The translations under genes and the position numbers were made by a program. From Bacteroidia bacterium (GTDB lineage Bacteria; Bacteroidota; Bacteroidia; Cytophagales; Flammeovirgaceae): 64,000 nucleotides of DNA. Positions 34,082 through 45,500 of this stretch are shown in pieces (the first letter of the stretch is position 1; every line of letters starts with the position of its first letter). The notes beneath the pieces are model-generated. The model saw only the letters and a list, made by a program, of their open reading frames with translations. It made no database searches and was not told where the DNA came from. Location: positions 1-64,000 of the forward strand of contig JAUIAB010000001.1 of assembly GCA_030425505.1 (NCBI GenBank), given 5' to 3'.

Positions 34082-35359
34082 ATGATAACCAGAGATAAAG
34101 AAATATTTGCCTTAATTGAAAAAGAAGAAAAAAGGCAAAAACAAGGTATTGAATTAATAGCTTCTGAAAATTATGTTTCTCCTCAAGTAATGGAAGCTGC
34201 AGGTTCTATACTAACCAATAAATATGCTGAAGGGCTACCAGGAAAAAGGTACTATGGAGGATGTGAAGTAGTAGATGAGGTAGAGAGTATAGCAATAGAG
34301 AGGCTTAAAGAACTATTTGGAGCAACATGGGCAAATGTGCAGCCTCATTCGGGAGCGCAGGCAAATGCTGCTGTAATGCTTGCTACTTTAAAGCCAGGAG
34401 ATAAAATACTAGGGTTTGATCTTTCTCACGGAGGGCATTTAACACATGGATCACCAGTAAACTTTTCAGGTAAACTCTATGAGCCGCACTTCTATGGAGT
34501 GGAAAAAGAAACAGGGCTAATAAATTGGAATAAAGTAGAAAAAACAGCTAAAAAAGCAAAACCTAAACTCATTATCTGTGGTGCTTCTGCATACTCCAGA
34601 GATTGGGATTATAAAGTATTAAGGGAAATAGCTGATAAGGTAGGTGCATTGCTTCTGGCTGATATATCTCACCCCTCAGGCTTGATAGCAAGAAAGCTAT
34701 TGAATGACCCATTAAAACACTGTCATATTATAACAAGTACGACGCATAAAACTCTGAGAGGTCCAAGAGGAGGTGTAATAATGATGGGAGAAGACTTTGA
34801 AAATCCTTTTGGACTAAAGACACCAAAAGGAAAAACAAGAATGATGTCGTCTATATTAGACAGTGGAGTATTTCCAGGAACGCAGGGAGGGCCACTCGAG
34901 CACATAATAGCAGCTAAAGCTGTAGCATTTCAAGAAGCTTTGTCAGATGAATACATGAAGTACATACTACAGGTAGAAAAAAACGCAGATATTATGGCAA
35001 ATTTCTTAAAAGGAAAGGGCTATAATATTATTTCTGGCGGAACAGATAACCATTTGATACTCATAGATTTAAGAAATAAAAATATAACTGGAAAAGAAGC
35101 AGAAGAAACTTTAGGTAAAGTTGATATAACCATCAATAAAAACATGGTGCCCTTTGATGATAAGTCCCCGTTTATAACCTCAGGTATACGGATAGGAACA
35201 CCAGCAGTTACCACCAGAGGACTTAAAGAAGATGATATAATAAAGATTGTTGAGTTGATAGATAGAACACTGGTAAGCAGATCTAATGAAACGGAGCTTA
35301 ATCAAATTAAAAAAGAAATAAACAATTGGATGAGTGGATTTCCAATATTTTTGGAATGA
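34082..35359 (+). CDS. glyA: Serine hydroxymethyltransferase
   Basis: A 425-residue PLP enzyme that interconverts serine plus tetrahydrofolate and glycine plus methylene-THF. The PLP lysine is K223 in [13 protein letters not shown]. Other landmarks are IASENYVSP and [10 protein letters not shown] near the N-terminus. A TTG 15 bases upstream keeps the frame open, but the ATG at 34082 ([11 protein letters not shown]) fits the family start. Confidence 0.96.
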   Translation: MITRDKEIFALIEKEEKRQKQGIELIASENYVSPQVMEAAGSILTNKYAEGLPGKRYYGGCEVVDEVESIAIERLKELFGATWANVQPHSGAQANAAVMLATLKPGDKILGFDLSHGGHLTHGSPVNFSGKLYEPHFYGVEKETGLINWNKVEKTAKKAKPKLIICGASAYSRDWDYKVLREIADKVGALLLADISHPSGLIARKLLNDPLKHCHIITSTTHKTLRGPRGGVIMMGEDFENPFGLKTPKGKTRMMSSILDSGVFPGTQGGPLEHIIAAKAVAFQEALSDEYMKYILQVEKNADIMANFLKGKGYNIISGGTDNHLILIDLRNKNITGKEAEETLGKVDITINKNMVPFDDKSPFITSGIRIGTPAVTTRGLKEDDIIKIVELIDRTLVSRSNETELNQIKKEINNWMSGFPIFLE

Positions 35360-35443
35360 TAGTACCATTATTGAAAAAACAGTTCCAATACTGGATATTA
35401 GCAGAAGTAAAGATTAATTTTAAGCTATATTGTAAAAAAAGAA

Positions 35444-35896
35444 ATGAAAGTTTTCAATAAAATAGTAGCCTTATTAATTGCATTAATTGTAATTTCTTGC
35501 GGGAGTCACTCTGACAATCATAAACAACACTCTGATAAAAACCATGAAAACAACCACGCCCATCATAGAAGTGAACCGCATTTAGATAATGGCAAAAAGT
35601 GGCAAGCAAATCCTGAAACAACAGAAGGAATAAATAACATGATTGAAATGATTCAGACCTATTCTAACGAAGATATTATGGATCATCGTTTCCTTTCAGA
35701 TAGCCTTAATGCAGAGTATAACATGATTTTTCGCAATTGCACAATGAAAGGAGAAGCTCATAATCAACTTCATGCTTACCTTTTGCCCATTCAGGAAATG
35801 CTAAATGGTATGTCTTCTTCCAATGCTGATACCAGCAAGTTCTACTTTGAAAAACTAGAAAAATACATGCCAAAATACACTAAATATTTCAAGTAA
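35444..35896 (+). CDS. Histidine-rich predicted lipoprotein
   Basis: A 150-residue lipoprotein (Cys19 in VISCGSHS). Residues 20-46 contain about nine histidines in 27 positions, which would bind Zn, Cu or Ni. The remaining helical part (IEMIQTYSNEDIMDHRFLSD) has no family I can name. It likely sits in the periplasm or outer membrane as a metal sink or sensor. A very strong terminator follows. Confidence 0.72.
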   Translation: MKVFNKIVALLIALIVISCGSHSDNHKQHSDKNHENNHAHHRSEPHLDNGKKWQANPETTEGINNMIEMIQTYSNEDIMDHRFLSDSLNAEYNMIFRNCTMKGEAHNQLHAYLLPIQEMLNGMSSSNADTSKFYFEKLEKYMPKYTKYFK

Positions 35897-35899
35897 CAT

Positions 35900-35944
35900 A
35901 TAAAGCTTTTGGGTTTGTGAACAGCACAAACCCAAAAGCTTTAT
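35900..35944. terminator. Perfect 20-bp hairpin terminator
   Basis: ATAAAGCTTTTGGGTTTGTG (35900-35919) pairs without mismatch with 35925-35944, leaving a 5-base loop. There is only a short T run, so it may also serve as an mRNA-stabilising stem. Confidence 0.8.
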
Positions 35945-36127
35945 ATGCCTCAATACTATCTACTTATGAGTAATTAAGCTCTTTTTAACCCTCAACAAGA
36001 AGTCAAGAGTTTACAGAAATTATACAACCTAAGTATTAGGTAATAAGAATTTAATTTTTTCTTCTCTTCAGGCAACCCTTTCCTATACAAACTGCATCTA
36101 TAGATTAGAGTGACATCACAGAGTTGA

Positions 36128-36730
36128 ATGTTTAAGCAAAAATCCATAGTATTAGCAGAAGAGAAAAAACCTGGTTTGAAAAAGGTAAAGCAATTGGTAA
36201 TTGAGGAGAGCAAATTGATTGAAGCTTGCAAGCAAGGAAATAGAAAAGCCCAAGAGCTGATATATCAAAAGTTTTCTCCAAGCATGTACTCTATTGCATT
36301 GAGATATGTTGTAGGTTCTGCTGATGCACAAGATGTAATTATTCAAGGTTTTACTAAAGCATTTAGCTCTATCCAACAGTTCAAAAACGATGGTCAATTT
36401 AGTGGATGGTTGAGAAAAATAGTTGTCAATCAAGCATTGATGCACCTTCGGAAGAAAAAAGTAGATTTTAGCATAAGCGAAAGCCTTTTAAAAAAAGTGC
36501 CACTTTCTAATTCCTATATAGAAGATCAAATTAGTGCTGATGAATTAATACAAATTATCCAGAGTCTTCCTTCAGGGTATCGAACCGTATTCAATTTATA
36601 TGCTATTGAAGGGTATAGCCACAAAGAAATAGCAGAAAAGTTAGGTATAAGTGAAGGTACCTCTAAATCTCAACTGAGCAAAGCAAGAAAAGTCTTGCAA
36701 AATGTAATCACTAAAAAGGAAAGATCATGA
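36128..36730 (+). CDS. ECF-type RNA polymerase sigma factor
   Basis: A 200-residue sigma-70 family protein of the ECF group. Region 2 is at ~45-105 (YSIALRYVVGSADAQDVIIQ, then GWLRKIVVNQALMHLRKK). Region 4 is at ~135-190 with the HTH YSHKEIAEKLGISEGTSKSQ. Its 3' end overlaps the next gene by 4 bases, a typical sigma/anti-sigma coupling. The N-terminal ~25 basic residues precede the usual start and may be an extension. Confidence 0.9.
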   Translation: MFKQKSIVLAEEKKPGLKKVKQLVIEESKLIEACKQGNRKAQELIYQKFSPSMYSIALRYVVGSADAQDVIIQGFTKAFSSIQQFKNDGQFSGWLRKIVVNQALMHLRKKKVDFSISESLLKKVPLSNSYIEDQISADELIQIIQSLPSGYRTVFNLYAIEGYSHKEIAEKLGISEGTSKSQLSKARKVLQNVITKKERS

Positions 36731-37374
36731 GCAAGAGTAGTAATCAACACCCTATAGATGAGTTATTCAAAAAGCACCTTTTAGGTCATGAAACTAGCCC
36801 TCCGAAGGAACTTTTTAGTATAATAAGCGAAAATATTAGTACTTCTTCTGGCTCTAATATTCCTGGGCAGACTAGTTCAGGAATTAAGACACTTTTTTAC
36901 ATTTTTATAGTATCTACGTTACTTTTTACTGGCTCTGCTGAAAAAATAGAAAGTACAAAGAAAAACCCTCCCCCGAAAAGCGCAGCAGCTAATAAGATAA
37001 ATAAGAAACAAGAAGTAGCAAATACTATATCGTATTCGCCATCTAGAAATATTGTCAAAGAGCATAACGAAAATAATCTTAGCACTAAAAAAAATATAGA
37101 AGTTCTTAAATATTCAAAAAATAAGAATCTAAACCATACCAATATTTCTCAAAAAGCAACTTACTATACTACAGTTCCTCTACATACACAGAAAAGTTGC
37201 AGTCTACCAATAAGCTCAACAGCAAAAATTAAGAAAACAAAAAAGTCAATTACCGTTGTAGTGGATCTTAGAAAAAAATCAAATGAAGAAAGCAAACAGC
37301 CAGAAGATCAGAGAAAGGGTATTTCATTCAAAAAGATATTTAAGGTAATTAAAACATTAAAAGGAGAAAATTAA
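36727..37374 (+). CDS. Probable membrane partner (putative anti-sigma factor)
   Basis: A 215-residue protein with a cytoplasmic N-terminus (HPIDELFKKHLLGHETSPPK), a single hydrophobic segment around residues 55-72, and a Lys-rich extracytoplasmic tail. The N-terminal pattern and the 4-base overlap with the sigma gene fit the membrane regulators that follow sigma genes in Bacteroidota. No named anti-sigma domain is recognisable, so the role is inferred from context. Confidence 0.65.
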   Translation: MSKSSNQHPIDELFKKHLLGHETSPPKELFSIISENISTSSGSNIPGQTSSGIKTLFYIFIVSTLLFTGSAEKIESTKKNPPPKSAAANKINKKQEVANTISYSPSRNIVKEHNENNLSTKKNIEVLKYSKNKNLNHTNISQKATYYTTVPLHTQKSCSLPISSTAKIKKTKKSITVVVDLRKKSNEESKQPEDQRKGISFKKIFKVIKTLKGEN

Positions 37375-37427
37375 TAAAAAATTAACTAGTTGATAATAAG
37401 TTTTTTAAGTAAATAAATGTGTGTATT

Positions 37428-38447
37428 ATGAAAAAAGTAAAATCGATATTTTTAGCCGCAATCATCAGTCTTTTTGGCATTGGCTTTGCACAAGCTAGCA
37501 ACACAATTGCTAATGGAGACTCCGTGATAATAAATTTTGGAAAGGCAAGTAGTATAACTATCTATTTGGAAAGTGAAGAAGATGCCGAGGCACTAAAAGA
37601 AGCAGACTTCAACCAAATTTTGGAAAGTGTACAAGTCTTTATCGACTCTGCAAAAAATGCCCCAAACAGAACATACCGGTTTAAGAATGAAGTTGGAAGG
37701 TATGAAATCTACCATCACGAAGAAGATGATGAAGATAAAGATGAATCGTATACCCTTTCAATATCTAGCAAAAATGGTCTACAAATAAAGAAAGTAGAAA
37801 CCACAGAAATTAAAAAGAAAGAAAAGCCTTCTTTTAAAAGAACAAACTACCAGATGAATTTATACTTGGGGTTGAATAACTTTTTAGAGAATAAAAAAAT
37901 ACCTCAGAATAAGCCTTATGAGCTAAGAACTCTTGGTTCTAGATTTTTAGAGCTAAGAGCTGGTTATACTACTTGCCTTGGTAGATCTATCGAAAACTCA
38001 AGGTTTCAGGTAAGTTATGGTATAAGCTTCTCTTGGTATAACTTCATGTTTCAGGATAAAAACACAATAGTAGATACTGAAAATGGGGTAGAGTTTGCAA
38101 CATTAGGTTTTGATAATGTCAAAAAAACAAAACTTACTGCATCATATTTAAATCTCCCTATCCTATTTCGCTACAAAAGTAAAGGAGGGTTTAAAGTTGG
38201 AGCAGGAGGTTTTGTAGGCTATCGTCTAGGCAGCCATACAAAAACAAAATACATACATGAAGGGAACAAACAAAAAAATCATGAGAGGGGTAGCTTTGAC
38301 CTTACAAACTTCAGGTATGGCCTGAAAGCTGAAATTGGTATTAAAGACGTGACTCTTTTTGCCAATTACGATATTAACTATTTGTTTGATGGAAACAACA
38401 ACTTACCTCAGTTAAATGCCTTTAGCTTTGGTATTAGATTATTTTAG
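37428..38447 (+). CDS. Outer-membrane beta-barrel protein
   Basis: From the ATG at 37428 a signal peptide runs to about residue 24 (SLFGIGFAQAS). The C-terminal ~200 residues alternate in beta-strand pattern (FQVSYGISFSWYNFMF, FKVGAGGFVGYRLGS) and end in LNAFSFGIRLF, a typical barrel closing strand. An acidic patch (HHEEDDEDKDE) lies in the N-terminal part. It forms an operon with the sigma factor and its partner and may be the sigma's target or signal source. The GTG at 37419 is unlikely to be the start. Confidence 0.8.
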   Translation: MKKVKSIFLAAIISLFGIGFAQASNTIANGDSVIINFGKASSITIYLESEEDAEALKEADFNQILESVQVFIDSAKNAPNRTYRFKNEVGRYEIYHHEEDDEDKDESYTLSISSKNGLQIKKVETTEIKKKEKPSFKRTNYQMNLYLGLNNFLENKKIPQNKPYELRTLGSRFLELRAGYTTCLGRSIENSRFQVSYGISFSWYNFMFQDKNTIVDTENGVEFATLGFDNVKKTKLTASYLNLPILFRYKSKGGFKVGAGGFVGYRLGSHTKTKYIHEGNKQKNHERGSFDLTNFRYGLKAEIGIKDVTLFANYDINYLFDGNNNLPQLNAFSFGIRLF

Positions 38448-38464
38448 CGATCTATATATAATAA

Positions 38465-38493
38465 AAATGGCGCAGATAAAAACTGCGCCATTT
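38465..38493. terminator. Convergent-gene terminator
   Basis: Perfect 11-bp stem AAATGGCGCAG (38465-38475) with CTGCGCCATTT (38483-38493), between the barrel gene (+) and the DUF2911 gene (-). Confidence 0.85.
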
Positions 38494-38528
38494 CAGCATC
38501 TTTATAAATTTTCTGTAAAGAAAATCTG

Positions 38529-39389
38529 TTACTTCTTTTTTAGTTCTGCTATAAACTCTTCATTTCTTGCAATGTAACCAAAATCTCCTCCCTCATTCTT
38601 TTTTGCTATTTCAATAGACTCCTCTGCCGTTTTGATAGCATCTTTTTTCTTTCCCATCTCTGCAAGAAGCTTTGCTTTTTGGTGTATATACCAAAAAGCT
38701 TTCGGATTCATCTCTATAGCTTTGTTCATCCAAGATAAGGCTTGATCCAAATCTTTTCCCTTCTTTCTGTAAAAATTAGCCGCATTGAAATAAGAAGATG
38801 CACTAGGACCACCATTGATGATATTTTTATCAATTTGTGCCATAATAACAGCATCTGTTTCTACTGACACAGGGATATCTACTCCTGTTTTATCCCACAT
38901 TAAAGACATGGTTGCACTATTATCTGTAAAATCGGAAAAGTCAATAGTAAAACTTTCCACCTTACTGCTCATTTGTTTAGAGTCTACCTTAAAGCGTACT
39001 ACATCTTTAGACTGATCATACCCACCCGTTCCCCATATATCGTTTTGGTTACTTACAACTATTGTCCAATCTCCTTTTGTAGGAATAGTAAAAAGCCCAT
39101 ATTTACCTGCAGGGATTTCATTACCTGCAAGTTTAAAATCTGCAGAAGCTTCAATAACAGTACAGTGATTAGCCCCTGTACGCCACATCTCTCCATAAGG
39201 AACAAGCTTGCCAAAGATCTCTCTCCCTTTTACACCTGGTCGAGAGTAGGAAACCGTAATTTCTGTGAGACCTATTGTCTGAGTGACTTTCGCACTCGGA
39301 CTGGGCTGCGGTGAACTTACCTGAGCATAACTACTAAAAGATAAAATAAGGCATGACACTAATAGTGATAGAAATGATAGTTTTTTCAT
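38529..39389 (-). CDS. DUF2911 protein with C-terminal TPR
   Basis: A 286-residue secreted or periplasmic protein: a signal peptide (LVSCLILSFSSYAQV), then a DUF2911 domain (ITVSYSRPGVKGREIFGKLV, then WRTGANHCTVIEAS, then AGKYGLFTIPT). A C-terminal tetratricopeptide segment follows (ALSWMNKAIEMNPKAFWYIH). DUF2911 has no assigned function. A Cys sits in the signal region, but the motif is not a lipobox. Confidence 0.88.
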   Translation of the reverse strand: MKKLSFLSLLVSCLILSFSSYAQVSSPQPSPSAKVTQTIGLTEITVSYSRPGVKGREIFGKLVPYGEMWRTGANHCTVIEASADFKLAGNEIPAGKYGLFTIPTKGDWTIVVSNQNDIWGTGGYDQSKDVVRFKVDSKQMSSKVESFTIDFSDFTDNSATMSLMWDKTGVDIPVSVETDAVIMAQIDKNIINGGPSASSYFNAANFYRKKGKDLDQALSWMNKAIEMNPKAFWYIHQKAKLLAEMGKKKDAIKTAEESIEIAKKNEGGDFGYIARNEEFIAELKKK

Positions 39390-39501
39390 TTTCTTTTTTA
39401 ATTGGTTTAAAACTTAGGGTTAAATATAAGAAAATTGTAAGTCTAATTTTTAGACTACTAATATCTAAGCATAGAAAAATTTTAATTCTAAAAGATGAAC
39501 T

Positions 39502-42500
39502 CTACTGCATCAACCCGTATCTCAACCTAAACCCAAAAGCAGTACTCGTTCTTCGGAAAGAATTAGACACCAAAGGATCATTAATTACTCGCTCAAAGTA
39601 AAATTGGAAGTCCGCTCTGTTGTTTATCATATAAGAAAGCGTAGGCTTAAGTTGAACGTTTAAATTACCTGCAGTAACGGTAGCATCCTCTCCTACTTTC
39701 CTCTGAACGGTTTTGGTATCTCTAATAGTGCAATTTAACCTAAAGGTAAGATCATTTTTAAGCGTTTTTCTTTCTCCTCTTATTTTAAATGGCAACCTCA
39801 CACCAGCTTTAGTATAACCGATATCTAAAGAAAAGTCAGAGTTTTTAAGCTCTGTTACCTGAGCATTCGTCAGGTTAAGCATTACATTCCTGTTTCTATT
39901 GATATTTAGGTTTACCTGCCAATCGTTTTGAGTTCTCACACTTACTCCAATAAATGGAGCAAATTGCTCTCGTATACTCACCTGATTCGTTAGATATACA
40001 GGTACAAGTATTCCAGTTTCAGGGTCAACTTGAGAGAAAGGAGTGTTGTATAAACTTCTATCCAACCCAATAAACTCAGGTCCATACAAAAGGGCAGAGT
40101 TAAAGTTACCAACCGTATATTCCGAACTGTATCTGTGATTCAACGTAAAGCTTTTGAATATTTCTTTAATACCAGGTAGCTCTGAAAGCCCTGAAAAGCT
40201 TATATTCCAGTTAGGAAGAGGTATTTTAGGAAAGGCAGTTGTTTTTATATTATCTGCACTTCTTCCAGAGTAGGCTGCAATGAAAGCAGGTATCAACACA
40301 TCTTGCGCACTGGACTCGTAGTTCCCATTAGGATTTTCAGCGCTAAGTCTATCCTGTATTGTATTTACATTTTCTTCAAATTTTGTAAATGTACTTGAGT
40401 TATTCAGGTTATCATCTTTAGTGAAAGCTGTAGGAAATGAAATAAACGATATGCTGTAGCTTCCATTTCTTGAAGGACTCTGCGTTTCAAATGGTATCTC
40501 TCCAACAATATCAGGTTGGTACCTAAAGACTTCCGAATAAGACGAGTTCACAGATCTTTTTGCCTGAAGGTCAATTTTAAGACCTTTTATTGGCTGTAAA
40601 GATGTATTTATAGAAAGCTGTTTATTTGAAGTTTGTAAAAAGTTATTGAAAGTAGAATCATTCTGTACCAGCCAACCGTTTCTTGCAGCGGTAAAGCGAA
40701 TATTAGGATCTTGACTACCAAGTAGGAACGGTAAGCCTGGGCTATCCCAATTGCTATCAAACCCCAAGAAGTCAGGTCTTTGTGTAAATCCTGGCAGGGT
40801 AGTAGAATTATTTTCAGAATAGCTAAAATTCAAGTCTTTCACAAGCATCACTGCTCTTGCTAACCCTTTTATTACTTCTCTCCCAACATTTTTCTTTTCA
40901 CCTTCTTTACCCGCTTTTGCTTTTTCTTCTATGTCTTTATCTACAGTAGCTATTTGCTCACTAAACCCTTTCTTTTTCTCTTCTAACTTACTGATTTTCC
41001 CTTCCCATTTCTTTATTCTCGTACTATCAGGGAGCGAAATTTCCTTTTCTTTTTTTGGCTTTTTAGGTTCTTCATTATTTGGTTTTTCCGAATTTTTAGA
41101 TTCACTGCTTTTATTATCTTCTTTCGGTTTTGGGTTGATCTTTCCTTTTAACTTATTAATCTTTTTATCAATCTTGGCAACTTTCTTTTCTAGCTTAGTT
41201 TTCTTAATCATCAGAGGGTGATCTGGGTCTAACTTTGGTTTATTGTTTCTACTCCGACTCCTGCTTCCCAATGCATTTCCTGAAGATCTCGTTCTACTCC
41301 TATTTTGAGAAGATCCACTCACATTATTAATCCTTTTTAAGAAAGGGATTGCGTTATAAATTTTATTTAGATCGAGCTTTCCATTAAAACCTATGTTGTT
41401 ATTGTTTTGGATGGTATTGCCAAAAAGATCTTCCTGGCCAATACTTGCCGCTCTCCATGTGTAGTTGGCAGAGTATCTTATGTCCCCATTTAACCAGGTT
41501 GTAAGAGGAATCTTATCAAAAGGTAATCGGTAGGTTGCATTTACTCTTTGGTTGAAAAGCTTCATTCTACCAAGGTTTCTGATATTTGTCCAGATAGAAT
41601 CTTGCTTTACCTGAGTGTTGATATCCCCTTCAGGCTCATCTATGATAGCATTGGCATCTGCGCTGTAGTCAAACTGTAAGCTTTCTGTTAATGCCCAGTT
41701 AAGAGCATAATTTCTATTGAACATAAAGCTCTTTTGAAAGTTAGGAGCTATATTATCAGTAGTCAGATCTTTATTTCTAAATTGGGTTTTGTCAAAACTT
41801 CTTCTCAAGCCTCCTCTTACATTTATTGAGTTTGGCATCGGGTTGAAATTAATATTTTTAATTAATGCTAACCATGGTGACTCCAAACCCTCCACTTTTT
41901 CAAATGGCTTTATCGGTTTCATACTGCTTTGATAAGAGTAAGAAGCGCCCAGCTCCCACCTTCTCATCACCTGTTCGTGAATATTTGCCCCTCGCCTATA
42001 GCTATCTGAGTAAGAGGCACTTAAAGCTATGTTTTCTATGTCCCACAAGTGCGATTTAGCATCTTTTCTCATTTTCCGCTTTCGCACATTCATTAAGTTT
42101 ATGCTCTTAGCTTCGTAAACATCTCTCACTAAAGATCTGTAATCAGAGCGAGCTGGTTCATCGTTTATGGCATCCAAAGCAATATCTAAAGGAACATCTG
42201 GATCTAGCGGATTGAAATAGGGCGTTGAGGTACTCTTTTCATAACTAACAAATAGAGGAAGTGAAATCCCAACTTTGTTTAAGAATATTTTGTCAAGGTT
42301 AATATTAGAGGAGATATCGTAACTCAATTCTTCTGTTCTCGATCGCTCGGAGACTCTATCCTGGATACCACCAAAGCCAACAGAACTGTATCGTAGTCCT
42401 CCTCTTATATCTGCAAAATCTGCCAGTTTAGTATTGAAAGATAGATTTGCTGCCCATCCTGGTTGATTATTAAAATCTGTTACTCTTAGCTCATTTAACC

Positions 42501-45500
42501 ATACACAAGTTGCATGCGGTTGTTGATCATCCGTTTCTGGGTTTCTAATACCCAACATTAGAGTTTGAACATTGCTCAAATCTGGATTCCCAACAACAGT
42601 TACTCTATACTGATCATTTACATTTAATACATCTTCTGAAGGAAAGGGTAAAAATACACTAGCTCCTTCTTGGTTTCTTAGAGCTTTTATTCGATATAGT
42701 TCTTCCATGGCTATATCTATTCTATTGCTTGCAGGCCAAATTTGGTCTGGAGTAGTGCTAGGGTTTGGTGTAAACTCAAGAGGCACTTCTATTTCGTAGT
42801 AATTTTCTATAAAGTCTGTTCCTACTCGAATGAAAGCTCTCATATCACCATCCTCTGCATTGAGATCTCTAGTCTGTGCATGAACTTCCATTTTCAAGCG
42901 CTCATAGTTGACCAGGTCGTAATTATAGTTTTTATAAACAGCTCTCGAATCTCCATCTCTTAGGTCGTCTACACATAATTGCAAAGACTGCTCATTAAGC
43001 TGCCTTGCTACCAATGAAGTGGCATCCTGATCTCTACCAACATCCGGAGGTAATACATAAGGAGTGTTTTCTCCATCAAACTGACCGTTTTCTTCCACAT
43101 TCACGGTAGAAACTCTAAACCCTGAATCGTACGGCTCTTGAGGCTCACCAAGCCCTGGCTCTCGCAAGTCTCCCAAATAAGGTCGCCATTGGGCTCCAAC
43201 CAACTGAAACTGAACCAAGCGAAGTACTACGGGTTGCTGCCAGTCTGTTAAGAACATTCGCATAAACCGAATGGACTTAAAGCTTTCTATATTTCCTATT
43301 TTCTCTACGGCATCCCCTCTTATTGGTATTCTAAATTGATACCAGTTCACTTGCTTCCCTGTTTCAGGAGCAGTTCCTATTACTTTGTCCACTACATAAG
43401 GATGTTCTTCATCCAACGTATTTGGTCTTAAGTCAACTCTATACTGAAAGTAATTATCCAACTCAGAAAGTGTATTATCCTGGTTAAGGTCCTCATTATC
43501 AGGATAATTTGTTGAAGAAGGGGTAAAGTCAGCTCCTCCATTGATTTCAGGTGAGTTTCCATCAGGTCCATTAAAGTACTTATACCGCTCTAGTACTCCC
43601 CAGTCTTCAGCGTCTGCTCTATCACTCAAAAAGTACTCGAAGTCATCCCCTGAAGGGTCATTTCGAATTTCTTCTAAAACCTCAGGAGATAAAACTGCCG
43701 GAAGGCTATTCAAATATTCTTCAAACCTACTTTGCTCTAATTCATTATTGAGACCATCAAATCCAACATCCTGGTAATCTCTTGCCCCATCTACAGCATC
43801 AAAAGCATCTGTTAAGTATTGCTCTGTAGGAGCGAATCCCCACGGAGTTGAAGCTAACCTTGTGGTATCCTCTTCTAGACCATTCTCAAAGAATTGTCGT
43901 CCATCAGGTATTAAATCTTCCGAAATATTACCAAGGTTAAAATAAAGCTCTCCTCCAGTATCATTTTGTTCATCTCTCACTACATCAGAGAATGGATCCA
44001 TCATCCAAAACTCTATGTATTGAACGTTGATATTATCAAAATCTACATTACTAGTAATTGCTTTTGTAATAGCTCCAAAACTTTCTTCAGGTCTATTTAA
44101 TTTACCATCAGCTCTCAAGTCCGTTGAGTAATTGTAGGGTCCTCTTTCATCAGGATAGTAGGCTAAATCAAATGATATTTCATTTTGGTTAACATTACTT
44201 GCCTGTTTATTTGGGAATACTTCATTGAAAGGTATGAGTCTAACGTAGTGGTTTTGCAATTCTTCTGAAGTAATGTTATCAGGGCGTCTAAACCTAGATA
44301 TCCCTCCATCACTATAAAACACCTGATCAATATTGTACCAGGCGAGTCTTGCTCTTTTATAATTATAGCTCAGTGGATCATTAGGGTTAAAATATTGATC
44401 CTTAATGGTTACTGGAGTTGAACCTAAAACCCATTCCGTTGGACTTCTTCCAATACTGTAAGAATTTTCAGCATCTTCAAAGCTATCAATATAAGCTCTG
44501 CCATTTTTACCTAAAAGCTTAGGAGAACCTGGTATTAACTGTGCAAACTCTGCACTTATAGCAACATTGGACTGTTCTTTTGTACTTACAAAAGGTATTG
44601 CATCAATCATTTTGGTTAAAAACCTTGACCCCGCTTTGTAGTCTGCCGTAGCTCCCCATAGTGTATTTCTTACTGGCTCTGACCCAATGTTGACTCGAGA
44701 AATAACTGGTCTTTCACCCAGGTTCATCAATGTAGTAGTAAACCGGACATCTTTGCTTAGGTTGTATTCCAAATCTACACCCAGCATATTTCTGGTTTGA
44801 AAGCTAAAGAGATCCGCTTGCTCATAATCAATCCTAATTTCTTTAGACGATTGAAGAACTCCCTGATTCAAGATTTTCACTCTCCCAAATTGGTAATCCA
44901 CGGTATAGTCGCTTCCTTCACTAAGCATACTATTTCCAGCCCACACCTGAACAGAGTTTTCTGAAACATTGATGGCAGGTAGGTTGATATCACTTGACCC
45001 TCCAGTCTGCGTGCTTCCAGACAACCAAAATTTATTTTTAGCAGTATTTAGTTCGGCATCAGCTTTAGTTCCATTGTATAAACCTTCAAAAACATATTTG
45101 CTATATAGCTCTAGTTCATCTTCATTGAAGTAACTTCCTAAGGTCTGACCAAATGGCTCTAAAACTGGAAATATTATTCTTCCATTATTAGGATCTATTG
45201 TTATACCTGGTAAATAGTCGAAATTCCCATCTCCCAGAGGGTCCCCACCACTATCAAATACTGGATCATTATTTGGATTGAGTCTATCAAGCCCAAGCAA
45301 TTGCACTAAAGGTATATTTGCTGTTCTTTCACCCTCATGCAAATTAGGGTTGTCAATTCCAGTTAAATCATCCCTATATATTATTCTTAGTTGAAAGTTT
45401 TCTCGCGCAACTTGGGTACTTTCTAATGAATATATGTTTTTCATCATCAGATCCCAAGTGGGTAGATCTGTTCGAATTGTGGAAGGACTTAAGAGTTTTA

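Noticed and set aside
40931-41221. 96-residue antisense frame in sprA
   Set aside because: It mirrors the Lys/Glu-rich segment of SprA, giving a Ser/Phe/Leu-rich artefact.
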